Notes: generated by a model not told the origin, from the letters alone. Shown: positions 8,611 to 17,136, counted from the first letter of the stretch. The stretch: DNA of 64,000 bases from Nocardia terrae (GCF_009760405.1 NZ_WRPP01000006.1:496001-560000); one strand, 5' to 3'. Program-made: numbers and translations.

Positions 8611-8634
8611 AAACCGCCTCGTCGAAGGCGGTTT
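8611..8634. terminator. Bidirectional hairpin terminator
   Basis: AAACCGCCT (8611-8619) pairs perfectly with AGGCGGTTT (8626-8634). The hairpin lies between the convergent 34-codon ORF and the acetyltransferase gene, and gives T-tracts in both directions. Confidence 0.8.
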
Positions 8635-8641
8635 TCGCGTT

Positions 8642-9241
8642 TCAGGGGCGACCGCGGTATTCGGCCCATTCGGGGGCGAGGATCGACATGACGGTGGCGT
8701 CGATCCATTGGTCGCCATAGCGCAGGGATTGGCGGAGTACGCCTTCGGGGCGGAAGCCCGCCTTCTCGTAGGCGCGGCGGGCGCGTGGGTTGAAGGCGTA
8801 GACCTCCAGGGAGATTCGGTGGAGGCCGAGCTTGTCGAAGCCGTATCCGATGATGAGGCGGGTGGCCTCGGTGCCGAAGCCGCGGCCGTGGCTCGAGGGG
8901 GCGAGCAGGATGCGGAAGTTGCAGCTCTGGTTGCCGGGGTCCCACTGGTTGAGGACGGCTTCGCCGACGCACTCGCCGGTGGCGAGGTCGACGACGGCGA
9001 GGTCGAGGCGGTCCGGCTGGGTGGCGCGGGTGGAGTACCAGGCGCGCAAACGCTCCGCGTCGGCCGGGTCCTCGGGTGCGAGGGCGGCGGTCTCGTCGTT
9101 GACGCTGCCGGTGAGCCTGCGCACCTCCGGGTCGCGCAGCGCGGCCCGGATCGCGTCCAGGTCGTCGTCGACGAACGGGCGCAGCATCACCGCCGTACCG
9201 GTCAGGGTGGGCTTGATGGCGAAATCCGCGGTGTCCGGCAC
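8642..9241 (-). CDS. GNAT-family N-acetyltransferase (RimJ/RimL-like)
   Basis: A 199-residue acetyl-CoA-dependent acetyltransferase. It begins with the strand VMLRPFVDDDLDAI. The acetyl-CoA pyrophosphate loop is HGRGFGTEA, followed by LGLHRISLEVYAFNPRARRA and YEKAGFRPEG, the classic end of RimJ/RimL proteins. A substrate amine (protein N-terminus, antibiotic or metabolite) cannot be assigned. It is divergent from the phosphatase-like gene, with only 37 bases between the two starts, so the promoters overlap. Confidence 0.85.
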   Translation of the reverse strand: MPDTADFAIKPTLTGTAVMLRPFVDDDLDAIRAALRDPEVRRLTGSVNDETAALAPEDPADAERLRAWYSTRATQPDRLDLAVVDLATGECVGEAVLNQWDPGNQSCNFRILLAPSSHGRGFGTEATRLIIGYGFDKLGLHRISLEVYAFNPRARRAYEKAGFRPEGVLRQSLRYGDQWIDATVMSILAPEWAEYRGRP

Positions 9242-9278
9242 CCGTGAATTATGCCGCCATGATCAATAGAGTCGGGAC

Positions 9279-10496
9279 ATGGCCACAGCGTTGCCCGGAA
9301 CCGCGCCGTACACCCTCGCCGACGTCCTGCCTTCCGTCGCCGCGTCTTTCGGGATTCCCGGGCCCAATCCGCTGGATATCGCGCCCAATCGCGATGTCGT
9401 GGTGCTACTGATCGACGGCCTGGGTGCCGAATTGCTGGCGCGGCACCGGGATGTCGCACCCACGCTGGCCGCCCACGTCGCCACGACCCTCACCGCGGGA
9501 TTCCCGGCGACCACCGCGACCAGCCTCACCAGCCTCGCGCTCGGCGCACCCTGCGCCACGCACGGCATCATCGGCTACAGCTTCGCGCTGCCCGACGGCG
9601 CGGGTCTGCGGCTGTTGAATTCCCTGCGCTGGAACCTGGATTCGGCCACGGGGCCGGACGCCCGGGAGGTGTTCCCGCCGGAATCGGTGCAGCAGCGGCC
9701 CAGCCGGCTGGAGGATCTCGCCGCCCACGGCGTGCAGCTGCACTATGTGATCCCCGCCTACCAGTACACCTCCGGCCTGACCCGGGCCGCCTTCCGCGCT
9801 CCCGGCGTCCTGCATCCCGCCGCCACCCTCGACGAGCTGTGCACCGGAATCCGTGCTGTCGCAGACCATTCCGGCACCGCCTCCCGCTTCGCCTACGCCT
9901 ACTTCCCCGACCTCGACGCCAACGGCCACCTCTACGGCCCCGGATCCCCGCAGTGGCTGGCGGTTCTCGCCGATATCGACGCCCACCTCTCCGGCCTGTT
10001 CGCCGACCTCCCGCCCACCTGCACGGTGCTGATCACCGGCGATCACGGAATGATCCACGCCGACACCGTGATCGACCTCGACGCCCGCCCCGCCCTGCAC
10101 CGCGACGTCCACCTGATCGGCGGCGAAGCGCGAGTCCGCCACGTCTACCTCGACCGCCCCGCAGCCGTCGCCGACGCCCACGCCGCATGGTCGGGCGAAC
10201 TGTCCCCGCACGCGACGATCGTGACCCGCGAGCAGGCCCTCGACGAACACTGGTTCGGCCCGACCCCGCCCACCCCCGTCATCACCACCCGCCTCGGCGA
10301 CCTCATCGCCGTCGCCGAGGACAACGCCGTCCTCGTCCGCCCCACCCTCGAACCCTTGGAATCCGCACTCCTCGGTCACCACGGCGCCCGCACCCCCGCC
10401 GAACAACTCATCCCCCTCATCACCACCCCTGATTTCAAGATCAGGGAGCTCTCACCGCCGCCGATCCGGACTTCTTCCACGCTCCGAGCTCCCTGA
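9279..10496 (+). CDS. Alkaline-phosphatase-superfamily phosphodiesterase/nucleotide pyrophosphatase
   Basis: A 405-residue metal-dependent phosphoesterase. The metal site reads in order: VVLLIDGLGAE (first Asp), FPATTATSLTSLALG (nucleophile Thr), PDLDANGHLYGP (Asp and His), LITGDHGMIH (Asp-His) and LLGHHG (His). This is the signature of bacterial type I phosphodiesterase/nucleotide pyrophosphatases. There is no signal peptide, so it is probably cytoplasmic. The last 20 residues (PPPIRTSSTLRAP) do not look conserved and lie inside an inverted repeat, so the 3' end may be recently altered. Confidence 0.8.
   Translation: MATALPGTAPYTLADVLPSVAASFGIPGPNPLDIAPNRDVVVLLIDGLGAELLARHRDVAPTLAAHVATTLTAGFPATTATSLTSLALGAPCATHGIIGYSFALPDGAGLRLLNSLRWNLDSATGPDAREVFPPESVQQRPSRLEDLAAHGVQLHYVIPAYQYTSGLTRAAFRAPGVLHPAATLDELCTGIRAVADHSGTASRFAYAYFPDLDANGHLYGPGSPQWLAVLADIDAHLSGLFADLPPTCTVLITGDHGMIHADTVIDLDARPALHRDVHLIGGEARVRHVYLDRPAAVADAHAAWSGELSPHATIVTREQALDEHWFGPTPPTPVITTRLGDLIAVAEDNAVLVRPTLEPLESALLGHHGARTPAEQLIPLITTPDFKIRELSPPPIRTSSTLRAP
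10441..10496. repeat. 11-bp perfect inverted repeat spanning the phosphodiesterase 3' end
   Basis: TCAGGGAGCTC (10441-10451) and GAGCTCCCTGA (10486-10496) are exact reverse complements. The right arm ends with the stop codon. It could serve as a terminator hairpin with a 34-base loop, though there is no T-tract. The remaining bases to 10693 show no gene. Confidence 0.5.
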
Positions 10497-10693
10497 CCTT
10501 GGTCGATCGTGGGCTGGGCCACAGTGTGGGGCGCGGGGGAGACGGACCTGCCGACGCATCGGGCTCTAACCGGCGAGCATGCCGATCTGGAATCGCGAAT
10601 TCGATTGCACCGCAACGTCACCCTGGCGTGGTTCGCCTTCCGGCGGCGCATCTGGTGGTCATGGTCGCCGCGACCTTCCTCTGGGTGCGGCGC

Positions 10694-11278
10694 TCACCCA
10701 CGCAGTAGAGCGGTTTGAACCTTGCGAAGGCGTTCCACATCGCCGCGGAAACCTGCCACGGCATCGTTGTAGAGGAATGCCTCCCACAGGCGGACCAGGG
10801 CGTAAGCGAGGGTGTCGCGTTCGATCGGCGGTGTGTAGCCCTCATCCTCGGCGCGCTGGATGAAGCGCTCCACCAGGGACACTGCGGTCTGGTGCACGGT
10901 CCCGTCACCGCGGGTGATGAGCCGCAGCGCCGCGGTGGACTCGTTGTCGAAATAGCTGCGCAGCGCGTCGTTTTCGACGAGCAGGTCGATGGTCCGGTTG
11001 AGCACGGCGGTGAGCCGCTCGCCGCCGGCGCCCCTGCTGCGGCGGTCGGCGTGGGCCACCACCTTCTCCAGCTGGCGGGCCACGGCCGCGCCCAGCAGGC
11101 CGTCGCGGGAACCGAACCAGCGGTAGATGCTGGCCCGGCCGACTCCCAGTTGCGCGGCAATGGCATTGACGTCCACCCGCTTGCCGTCGAGGAAGACGGC
11201 GATCGCGGCCTCGAGCACATCCTCTCGACTGGCCGAGGCCGGCCGGCCCGGCGCCCTGGTTCCCTCCGCGCGTGTCAC
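10694..11278 (-). CDS. TetR-family transcriptional regulator (QsdR-like C-terminus)
   Basis: A 194-residue repressor. Its helix-turn-helix is REDVLEAAIAVFLDG through LGVGRASIYRWFGSRDGLLG at residues 18-60; the recognition helix is well conserved. The C-terminal half (LVERFIQRAEDEGYTPPIE, YALVRLWEAFLYND) is like the QsdR group of TetR proteins. The start is GTG at 11278, overlapping the stop of the patatin gene (GTGA), so the two genes form an operon. The palindrome in the divergent promoter at 12270-12282 is the likely operator; the acyl-CoA dehydrogenase operon is the probable target. Confidence 0.85.
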   Translation of the reverse strand: MTRAEGTRAPGRPASASREDVLEAAIAVFLDGKRVDVNAIAAQLGVGRASIYRWFGSRDGLLGAAVARQLEKVVAHADRRSRGAGGERLTAVLNRTIDLLVENDALRSYFDNESTAALRLITRGDGTVHQTAVSLVERFIQRAEDEGYTPPIERDTLAYALVRLWEAFLYNDAVAGFRGDVERLRKVQTALLRG

Positions 11279-12222
11279 GCGGACAGCTTAGGGGCCAGGT
11301 ATGCCGACAGTGTGCGAGCGGTCACCGCGCGTCCCAGGGTGAGCGCCTCCTGTAGGACCTCGGGATCGCGGGCGATGCGGCCGATATCGGGCGCGCTGCG
11401 CGGCGGGCGGATCTGCAGGACCGCGGGATCGGATTCGAACTCCGCCTCGTCGCCGCGCTGGCGCTGCGCGCGCGAGAGCCACGGTTCGACGGTGCCGGGC
11501 GCGTGCCGGGACAGGAAGCGGGCCACCACCCGGTTCTCCAGACCGGAAGGCGGACGCGTGATCTCGTCGTCGCGGCGGGTGCGCAGCACCAGCACCCGGG
11601 TCGCGCCCTGCGTCAGAGCGGTTCGCACCGGGACGGATTCGGAGAGCCCGGCATCGACGAAGCGGCGCGCGCCGATCCGCACCGGCCGCCCGGCCAGGAT
11701 CGGCAGGCAGGTCGACGCCTTCAATGCCACCTGCACCGAATACGGGTCGCTGAGTTCGGGATGCAGGTCCACGGCCGCGCCCGTGTCGGCGTCGGTGGCG
11801 ATCGGGTGGAAGGTGACCGGATTGGCCAGGATCGCCGGGAAATCCATGGGCACCAGGCGTTCGTACACGGTGTGCACCAGGTATTCGGTGTCGACGACCT
11901 TGCCGCCGCGCAGCGCCCGGGCGGGGTTGATCACGCGATTGACCACCTCCGGATTCCAGGCGCGGCGCGAGTCCACCGCCCGCCCGCACAACAGCCAGGC
12001 GGCGTTCAGCGCGCCCGCGGAAGCGCCGTATATCGCGTCGAAGCAGGGCAGGACGCCCAATTCCTCGATGGCCATGGCCATTCCGTGCGAGTACGCGCCG
12101 CGCGAGGAGCCGCCCTCGATGACCAGGGCCAGCCGGTGCGGGTCCGACCGCTGCCCGGGCGTGCTGCCCTCGCGGTGGCGGCGGGCGATGAGTTCGCCGA
12201 CGCCGAGTGTGCGGTCGTGCAC
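11275..12222 (-). CDS. Patatin-like phospholipase
   Basis: A 315-residue acyl hydrolase with the Ser-Asp dyad of patatins. The oxyanion loop GGSSRGAYS lies at about residues 36-44, the nucleophile motif GASAG at about 62-66, and the catalytic Asp is in RRFVDAGLSESVPV. The GTG at 12222 has a GAAGGGAG ribosome-binding site; the 25 extra codons upstream would run into the promoter. It is cotranscribed with the downstream TetR gene and divergent from an acyl-CoA dehydrogenase pair. It may release fatty acids from lipid that the divergent operon then oxidises; this link is inference. Confidence 0.85.
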   Translation of the reverse strand: MHDRTLGVGELIARRHREGSTPGQRSDPHRLALVIEGGSSRGAYSHGMAMAIEELGVLPCFDAIYGASAGALNAAWLLCGRAVDSRRAWNPEVVNRVINPARALRGGKVVDTEYLVHTVYERLVPMDFPAILANPVTFHPIATDADTGAAVDLHPELSDPYSVQVALKASTCLPILAGRPVRIGARRFVDAGLSESVPVRTALTQGATRVLVLRTRRDDEITRPPSGLENRVVARFLSRHAPGTVEPWLSRAQRQRGDEAEFESDPAVLQIRPPRSAPDIGRIARDPEVLQEALTLGRAVTARTLSAYLAPKLSA

Positions 12223-12246
12223 GCGGGCTCCCTTCGATGCGGTCGA

Positions 12247-12297
12247 GTCGTTCGAGTATACGACCCTATTTGAGACACTCAAGTCTCTGTGTATCAT
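12247..12297. promoter_or_regulatory. Palindromic operator and promoter of the acyl-CoA dehydrogenase operon
   Basis: TTGAG-ACA-CTCAA is a perfect palindrome at 12270-12282, overlapped by GAGAC-N6-GTCTC at 12272-12287. TTGAGA (12270-12275) as -35 and TATCAT (12292-12297) as -10 are 16 bases apart, so the palindrome covers the -35. A second inverted repeat GTCGT-N8-ACGAC occupies 12247-12264, towards the patatin promoter. Confidence 0.6.
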
Positions 12298-12340
12298 ATC
12301 CGGCGATGGCGGGGGTAGCCCTGAAACTGGAGGTCAACGC

Positions 12341-13507
12341 ATGCAACTAGCGCTCACCGACGACGAGCTCGCCTTCCGCGACGAGCTGCGGGCGTTCTAT
12401 CGGAGCGAAATCCCGGCCGAGATCCGCAACCGGCACCGGCACGGCCAGGACCTGAGCAAGGACGACATCGTCACCACCCAGCGCATCCTCAACGCGCACG
12501 GGCTGGCCACACCGAACTGGCCGGTCGAATGGGGCGGCAAGGACTGGACCCCGATCCAGCGCCACCTCTGGCACGACGAGATGCAGCTGGCCTCGGTGCC
12601 CGAGCCGCTCACCTTCAACACCAATATGATCGGCCCGGTCATCGCGCACTTCGGCTCCCAGGAGCTCAAGGAGCGCTTCCTGCCGGCGACCGCCAACCTC
12701 GACATCTGGTGGTGCCAGGGCTTTTCCGAGCCCGAGGCCGGCTCCGACCTGGCCGGGCTGCGCACCGTCGCGGTGCGTGACGGCGACGAGTACGTGATCA
12801 ACGGGCAGAAGACCTGGACCACCGGCGCGCAGTTCGCCGACTGGATCTTCTGCCTGGCGCGCACCGACCCCGACGCGCCCAAGAAGCAGGCCGGCATCTC
12901 CATGCTGCTGTTCCCGCTGGACGCCCCCGGCGTGACCGTGCGCCCGATCAAGCTCATCGACGGCGGCTACGAGGTCAACGAGGTGTTCCTGGAGAACGTC
13001 CGGGTGCCCGCGAATCAGCTTGTCGGCGAGGAGAACCAGGGCTGGACCTACGCCAAGTTCCTGCTCGGCAACGAGCGCACCGGCATCGCCGCGGTCGGGC
13101 AGACCAAGGTGAAGCTGTGGCTGGCCAAGGAGCACGCCAAGCAGACCCGCCTGGGCGAGAAGACCCTGCTCGAGGACCAGCTCTTCGCCACCCGGCTGGC
13201 CGAACTCGAAAACGAGCTGCTGGCACTGGAACTGGTGCAGCTGCGGGTCGCCGCGGGCTCCGCCGACGGCAAGCCCAACCCGGTCTCGTCGATCCTCAAG
13301 CTGCGCGGCACCGAGCTGCAGCAGGCGGTCACCGAGCTGCTCGTCGACATCGCCGGACCGGATTCGGTCGCGCGTGAGGACGAGTCGCACCCCGACTGGG
13401 CCCGCCGCAGCACCGCCACCTACCTGAACTATCGCAAGACATCGATCTACGGAGGATCCAACGAGGTGCAGCGCGGCATCATCGCCTCGACGATCCTCGG
13501 ACTGTGA
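12341..13507 (+). CDS. Acyl-CoA dehydrogenase, large subunit type (FadE/PimC-like)
   Basis: A 388-residue FAD-dependent enzyme that introduces a 2,3 double bond into an acyl-CoA. FAD and substrate-binding segments are recognisable: WWCQGFSEPEAGSDLAGLRT, INGQKTWTTGAQFADW, FLLGNERTGIA and the C-terminal YGGSNEVQRGIIA. The ATG at 12341 has a good GGAGG site; the frame continues far upstream but only as a shadow of the divergent genes. The next gene encodes a second, shorter member, the usual layout of heterotetrameric dehydrogenases for bulky acyl chains (steroid or dicarboxylate side chains). Confidence 0.88.
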   Translation: MQLALTDDELAFRDELRAFYRSEIPAEIRNRHRHGQDLSKDDIVTTQRILNAHGLATPNWPVEWGGKDWTPIQRHLWHDEMQLASVPEPLTFNTNMIGPVIAHFGSQELKERFLPATANLDIWWCQGFSEPEAGSDLAGLRTVAVRDGDEYVINGQKTWTTGAQFADWIFCLARTDPDAPKKQAGISMLLFPLDAPGVTVRPIKLIDGGYEVNEVFLENVRVPANQLVGEENQGWTYAKFLLGNERTGIAAVGQTKVKLWLAKEHAKQTRLGEKTLLEDQLFATRLAELENELLALELVQLRVAAGSADGKPNPVSSILKLRGTELQQAVTELLVDIAGPDSVAREDESHPDWARRSTATYLNYRKTSIYGGSNEVQRGIIASTILGL

Positions 13508-13516
13508 GGCAGCGAC

Positions 13517-14641
13517 ATGGATTTCGATCTCACCCCCGAACAGGAAATGCTGCGCGACACGGTGTGTGACGTGCTGTCCCGCGGCTACACCCCCGAGCGC
13601 CGCAAGGAAATCATCGGCACCGAACTCGGCTGGGACCCCAGGATCTGGGCGACGTTCGCCGAAATCGGCGTGCTCGGACTGACTTTCGCCGAGGAGGACG
13701 GCGGCATGGGCGCGGGTCCCATCGAGGCCATGCTGGTCATGACCGAGCTGGGCCGCAGCCTCGCGCCCGAGCCGGTGCTCGACTGCGCGCTGCTGCCGGG
13801 CTGGCTCATCTCGACCGTGGGCGGCGACACGCAGCGCAAGGACCTGCTGCCGCGCATCGCGGAGGGTGCGCTGAAACTCGCCTTCGCGCACGCCGAACCG
13901 GGACTGCGCTGGCCGTCGGCCGAGACCGCGACCGTGGCGCAACGCCGCGAGGACGGTTACCGGATCACCGGCCGCAAACACCCGGTCTCCCACGGTGATT
14001 GCGCCGATCTGCTCATCGTGAGCGCCGCGGTCGAAGGCGGCATCGATCTGTTCCTGGTCGATCCGGCCGATCCGGGCGTGCGCCGCCGCGCCTACGCCAC
14101 CCATGACGGATTGCGTGGCGCGGACATCGAATTCGACGGTGCCGTGGCGGTCCCGCTCGGCGACCCGGGCGACGCCTCGTCCGCCATCCAGGCCGCCCTC
14201 GCCGGGGCCCAGGCGGCGCTGTGTGCCGAGGCCGTGGGCGCGATGGAGGAGTCGCTGCGGCTCACCGCCGAATACCTGAAGACCCGCAAGCAGTTCGGCG
14301 TCCCGCTGCGCACCTTCCAGACGCTGACCCAGCGCGCCGCCGACATGTACGTCTCGCTGGAACTCGCGCGCGGCATGAGCATGTACGCGTCCATGTCGCT
14401 GGCCGACGGCATCGTCGACCCGGTGGTGGCCTCGCGCGCCAAGCTGCGTATCGGGCGCTCGGCCGCGCACATCGGGCAGGAGGCCATTCAGATGCACGGC
14501 GGCATCGGCATGACCGACGAATACCCTGTCGGCCACTACGCCGCGCGGCTCACCGCCATCGAGCACACCCTCGGCGACTCCTCCGACCACCTGCGCTACC
14601 TCGGCGGCTCCGTCGCCGACTACCAGATGGTCGAAATCTGA
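13517..14641 (+). CDS. Acyl-CoA dehydrogenase, small subunit type
   Basis: A 374-residue partner of the preceding dehydrogenase, nine bases downstream. It begins MDFDLTPEQEMLRDTV and has LKLAFAHAEPGLRW, LKTRKQFGVPLRTFQTL and QEAIQMHGGIGMTDEYPVGHY. The C-terminus (IEHTLGDSSDHLRYLGG) lacks the EIQR-type ending normally found in homotetrameric enzymes, consistent with a heteromeric complex in which FAD and the catalytic base are shared unevenly between subunits. The stop overlaps the next start (TGATG), so the alcohol dehydrogenase is translationally coupled. Confidence 0.88.
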   Translation: MDFDLTPEQEMLRDTVCDVLSRGYTPERRKEIIGTELGWDPRIWATFAEIGVLGLTFAEEDGGMGAGPIEAMLVMTELGRSLAPEPVLDCALLPGWLISTVGGDTQRKDLLPRIAEGALKLAFAHAEPGLRWPSAETATVAQRREDGYRITGRKHPVSHGDCADLLIVSAAVEGGIDLFLVDPADPGVRRRAYATHDGLRGADIEFDGAVAVPLGDPGDASSAIQAALAGAQAALCAEAVGAMEESLRLTAEYLKTRKQFGVPLRTFQTLTQRAADMYVSLELARGMSMYASMSLADGIVDPVVASRAKLRIGRSAAHIGQEAIQMHGGIGMTDEYPVGHYAARLTAIEHTLGDSSDHLRYLGGSVADYQMVEI

Positions 14642-15753
14642 TGCATATTCGCGGCGCGGTACTGGAGGAGATCGGACGTGAGCGGCCCTACGCCGACTCC
14701 CGCCCGATCAGCGTGTGCCAACTCGAACTCGGCGATCCCGGGCCCACCGAGGTCCTGGTAGCCATCGAGGCGGCCGGGCTGTGCCACTCGGATCTCAGTG
14801 TGGTGGACGGCAATCGGCCGCGCCCGCTGCCCATGCTGCTCGGCCACGAGGCCGCCGGCACCGTGGTGGCGGTCGGCGAGCGGGTGGCCGATCTGCTCAT
14901 CGGGCAGCGAGTGGTCATGTCGTTCCTGCCGCGCTGCGAGGAGTGCGACGCGTGCGCGCGGGACGGGCAACTGCCCTGCACCGCGGGCACGGCCGCCAAT
15001 ACCGCCGGGGAGCTGCTGCACCATGCCGGGCATCTCTCGCGCGGCGGGGATCGGGTGCGGCATCACCTCGGGGTGTCCGGGTTCGCCACGCATGCGGTGG
15101 TGGACCGGGCATCGGTTGTGCCGGTGGGCAATTCGGTGCCGCCCGAGATCGCGGCGCTGTTCGGGTGCGCGGTGCTCACCGGCGGCGGGGCGGTGCTCAA
15201 CGTCGCCGATCCGCGGCCGGGGGACAGCCTCATGGTGATCGGGCTCGGCGGCGTCGGCATGGCCGCGCTGCTGACCGCGAAAGCCGTTGGTGTGGAACGG
15301 ATCATCGCCGTGGACCGGATGGCCGACAAGCTGGCCATGGCGAAGGAGCTCGGGGCCACCGAGACCCACACGCCCGAGCGGGTCGCCGAGGAAGGCGTTC
15401 GGGCGCGCTATGTGGTGGAGTGTGCGGGTCACCCGGCGGCCTTCGAAACCGCTTATGCGGCAACGGAGCCCGGTGGTACGACGATCACCGTCGGTCTGCC
15501 GGGTCCGCACTCGACCGTGACATTGCCGCCGCTGAGCATCACCGCCGAAGCCCGGACCATCGTGGGCAGCTACCTCGGGTCGGCGGTACCGTCCCGGGAT
15601 ATCCCGCGCTACGAGCAAATGTGGCGCGAAGGTCGGTTGCCGGTCGAGAAATTGATTTCATCCAAGATCGAAATTGATGACATCAATGCCGCGATGGATC
15701 TGCTAGCCGATGGGAAAGCGGTTCGTCAAATTATTATGTTCGACCATTCCTGA
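14641..15753 (+). CDS. Zinc-dependent alcohol dehydrogenase (MDR superfamily)
   Basis: A 370-residue NAD(P)-dependent alcohol dehydrogenase. The catalytic zinc ligands are in AAGLCHSDLSV and LLGHEAAGTV. The structural zinc site has four cysteines in RCEECDACARDGQLPC. The Rossmann glycine motif is VIGLGGVGMAALL. The form is class III-like and it is the last gene of the acyl-CoA dehydrogenase operon (TGATG coupling). It probably oxidises an alcohol or aldehyde that arises in, or feeds, the same catabolic route. The exact substrate is not evident. Confidence 0.85.
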   Translation: MHIRGAVLEEIGRERPYADSRPISVCQLELGDPGPTEVLVAIEAAGLCHSDLSVVDGNRPRPLPMLLGHEAAGTVVAVGERVADLLIGQRVVMSFLPRCEECDACARDGQLPCTAGTAANTAGELLHHAGHLSRGGDRVRHHLGVSGFATHAVVDRASVVPVGNSVPPEIAALFGCAVLTGGGAVLNVADPRPGDSLMVIGLGGVGMAALLTAKAVGVERIIAVDRMADKLAMAKELGATETHTPERVAEEGVRARYVVECAGHPAAFETAYAATEPGGTTITVGLPGPHSTVTLPPLSITAEARTIVGSYLGSAVPSRDIPRYEQMWREGRLPVEKLISSKIEIDDINAAMDLLADGKAVRQIIMFDHS

Positions 15754-15767
15754 TCTCCAGAGTGACT

Positions 15768-15807
15768 GCGCCGCACCGAAAATCAATGGATTTCATCGGT
15801 GCGGCGC
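15768..15807. terminator. Strong hairpin between the dehydrogenase operon and the VWA cassette
   Basis: GCGCCGCACCGA (15768-15779) and TCGGTGCGGCGC (15796-15807) pair perfectly, with an inner AAATC/GATTT stem, followed by TTTCAT. It ends only 15 bases before the next GTG start. It therefore acts as a terminator for the operon upstream and also lies within the promoter zone of the next one. Confidence 0.8.
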
Positions 15808-15810
15808 TTT

Positions 15811-15816
15811 CATACT
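15811..15816 (+). promoter_or_regulatory. Candidate -10 for leaderless transcription of the VWA cassette
   Basis: CATACT ends seven bases before the GTG at 15823, the spacing expected for a leaderless transcript. No clear -35 or ribosome-binding site is seen. The upstream hairpin arm overlaps the -35 zone. Confidence 0.4.
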
Positions 15817-15822
15817 TCAGGA

Positions 15823-17136
15823 GTGAACACCGCAGTAATTCTCGACCACTTCCGCACCCACGGCGCGCCCCTGACGCTGTCCCGGGCCGGAGTCGTGGCG
15901 TGGGACGACGCGGAATTCCACCGGGCCGCCCACGCCGCCGATCCCGAGCGCTACGTACTGCTCGCCCTCGTGCCCGGCGTGCACGAGAGCCAGCGCGCCC
16001 GCGCTCTGCTGCGGACGCTGCTGAGCTCGCGCGCCGAGCTGCCCGAGCCCACCCGGGTGATCATCGACAAGGCCACGCGCGCCCTGCTTTTCGGCCTGCC
16101 GCCCGCCCAGGTGATCACCGTGCTGCTCGCGGCCCGGCGCCTGCGCGCCAACCACAAGCACGTCACCCGCGCCATTCTCGCCTTCGTCCTCGACCACCCG
16201 GACGCCGAGCTGCTCATCGCCGCCCGGCGACCCGCACTGGTGGATTGCTTCGAGCACGCGCTCGGCAAGAACACCGCGCGCGGCTGCCTGCGCCGGATCG
16301 CCGACGGCGACTCCGATTCCGTCGAACTGCGCCGAAAGCTGCTGCGGTTCAGTGCGAATCCGGGACGGGCCGTCGAACGAGTGCGCCAGCTGTACGCACC
16401 CGGCACCCACGGGGCCCCCGTGCTCACCGAGCCCGTGACCCCGCTGGAACGCAAGCAGGCCCGTGAGCCCATCGTCACCGTCACCAACCGCGGCGACATC
16501 GCCTCGACGCTGGTCCACCTCTACCGGGGCGGCTCGGCGACCGAACTGGGTCCCGCCGTGGCCGCTTACGTGCACGAGGCCGTTCGCGGCCTGCCGGTGC
16601 TCGCCGACCACATCGCCCTGGTCCTGGACACCTCGGAGTCCATGCGCGGCTACGGCGACCGGGAATGGGCGCTGCTGTCGCAGGCCGAGGCGTTGCGGCT
16701 GGTGCTGGCGCGACTGTGCGAGACGCTGACCGTCATCGAGGTGGGCGCGGCCCAGGCCGGGCCCACGGACCTGGCCACCGGGGTGCTCGACGCGCTCGAG
16801 GCCGACATCGGCGACGCGGCGTGCCCACCCGGGCTGATCGTGGTCGTCACCGACGGCTACGAGAATCGCCTCCCCGGCGACCTCGCCCGCGTCGCGGCGA
16901 CCCTGCCGGCCATCGGCGTCCACACCCCGATCGTGGTGTGCCAGGCCATGTTCACCGGCAGCGACTCCCGCGCCCTGCGCGACCCGGCCCCGGCCCTGCC
17001 CAGCGCCGGCTTCTGGCATCAGGACGATTTCGCCGCCCTGCTGCCGTGGCTGTTCGCCCGCACCCCGGCGGGCGCGGACTGGATCCGCACCGCCGCCCAC
17101 CACTATCTGGACAATCTGCAAGGAGTCACACCGTGA
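15823..17136 (+). CDS. Helical-repeat plus von Willebrand factor A domain protein
   Basis: A 437-residue cytoplasmic protein. Residues 1-230 are mainly helical (ARALLRTLLSSRAELP, VTVLLAARRLRANHKHVTR), and residues about 262-400 form a VWA domain with MIDAS residues in LVLDTSESM (269-273) and VVTDGYEN (D344). Helical-repeat plus VWA is the architecture of TROVE/Ro60-like proteins, but no RNA-binding motif can be proven. It heads a tightly coupled four-ORF cassette (GTGA overlap with the next ORF) ending in an ARPP-1-like protein. The start is the GTG at 15823, possibly leaderless. Function unknown. Confidence 0.7.
   Translation: MNTAVILDHFRTHGAPLTLSRAGVVAWDDAEFHRAAHAADPERYVLLALVPGVHESQRARALLRTLLSSRAELPEPTRVIIDKATRALLFGLPPAQVITVLLAARRLRANHKHVTRAILAFVLDHPDAELLIAARRPALVDCFEHALGKNTARGCLRRIADGDSDSVELRRKLLRFSANPGRAVERVRQLYAPGTHGAPVLTEPVTPLERKQAREPIVTVTNRGDIASTLVHLYRGGSATELGPAVAAYVHEAVRGLPVLADHIALVLDTSESMRGYGDREWALLSQAEALRLVLARLCETLTVIEVGAAQAGPTDLATGVLDALEADIGDAACPPGLIVVVTDGYENRLPGDLARVAATLPAIGVHTPIVVCQAMFTGSDSRALRDPAPALPSAGFWHQDDFAALLPWLFARTPAGADWIRTAAHHYLDNLQGVTP

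Noticed and set aside
12347..14590. A 747-codon open frame antisense to the acyl-CoA dehydrogenase genes
   Set aside because: It lies fully opposite two clear enzymes and is a frame kept open by GC-rich codon use.
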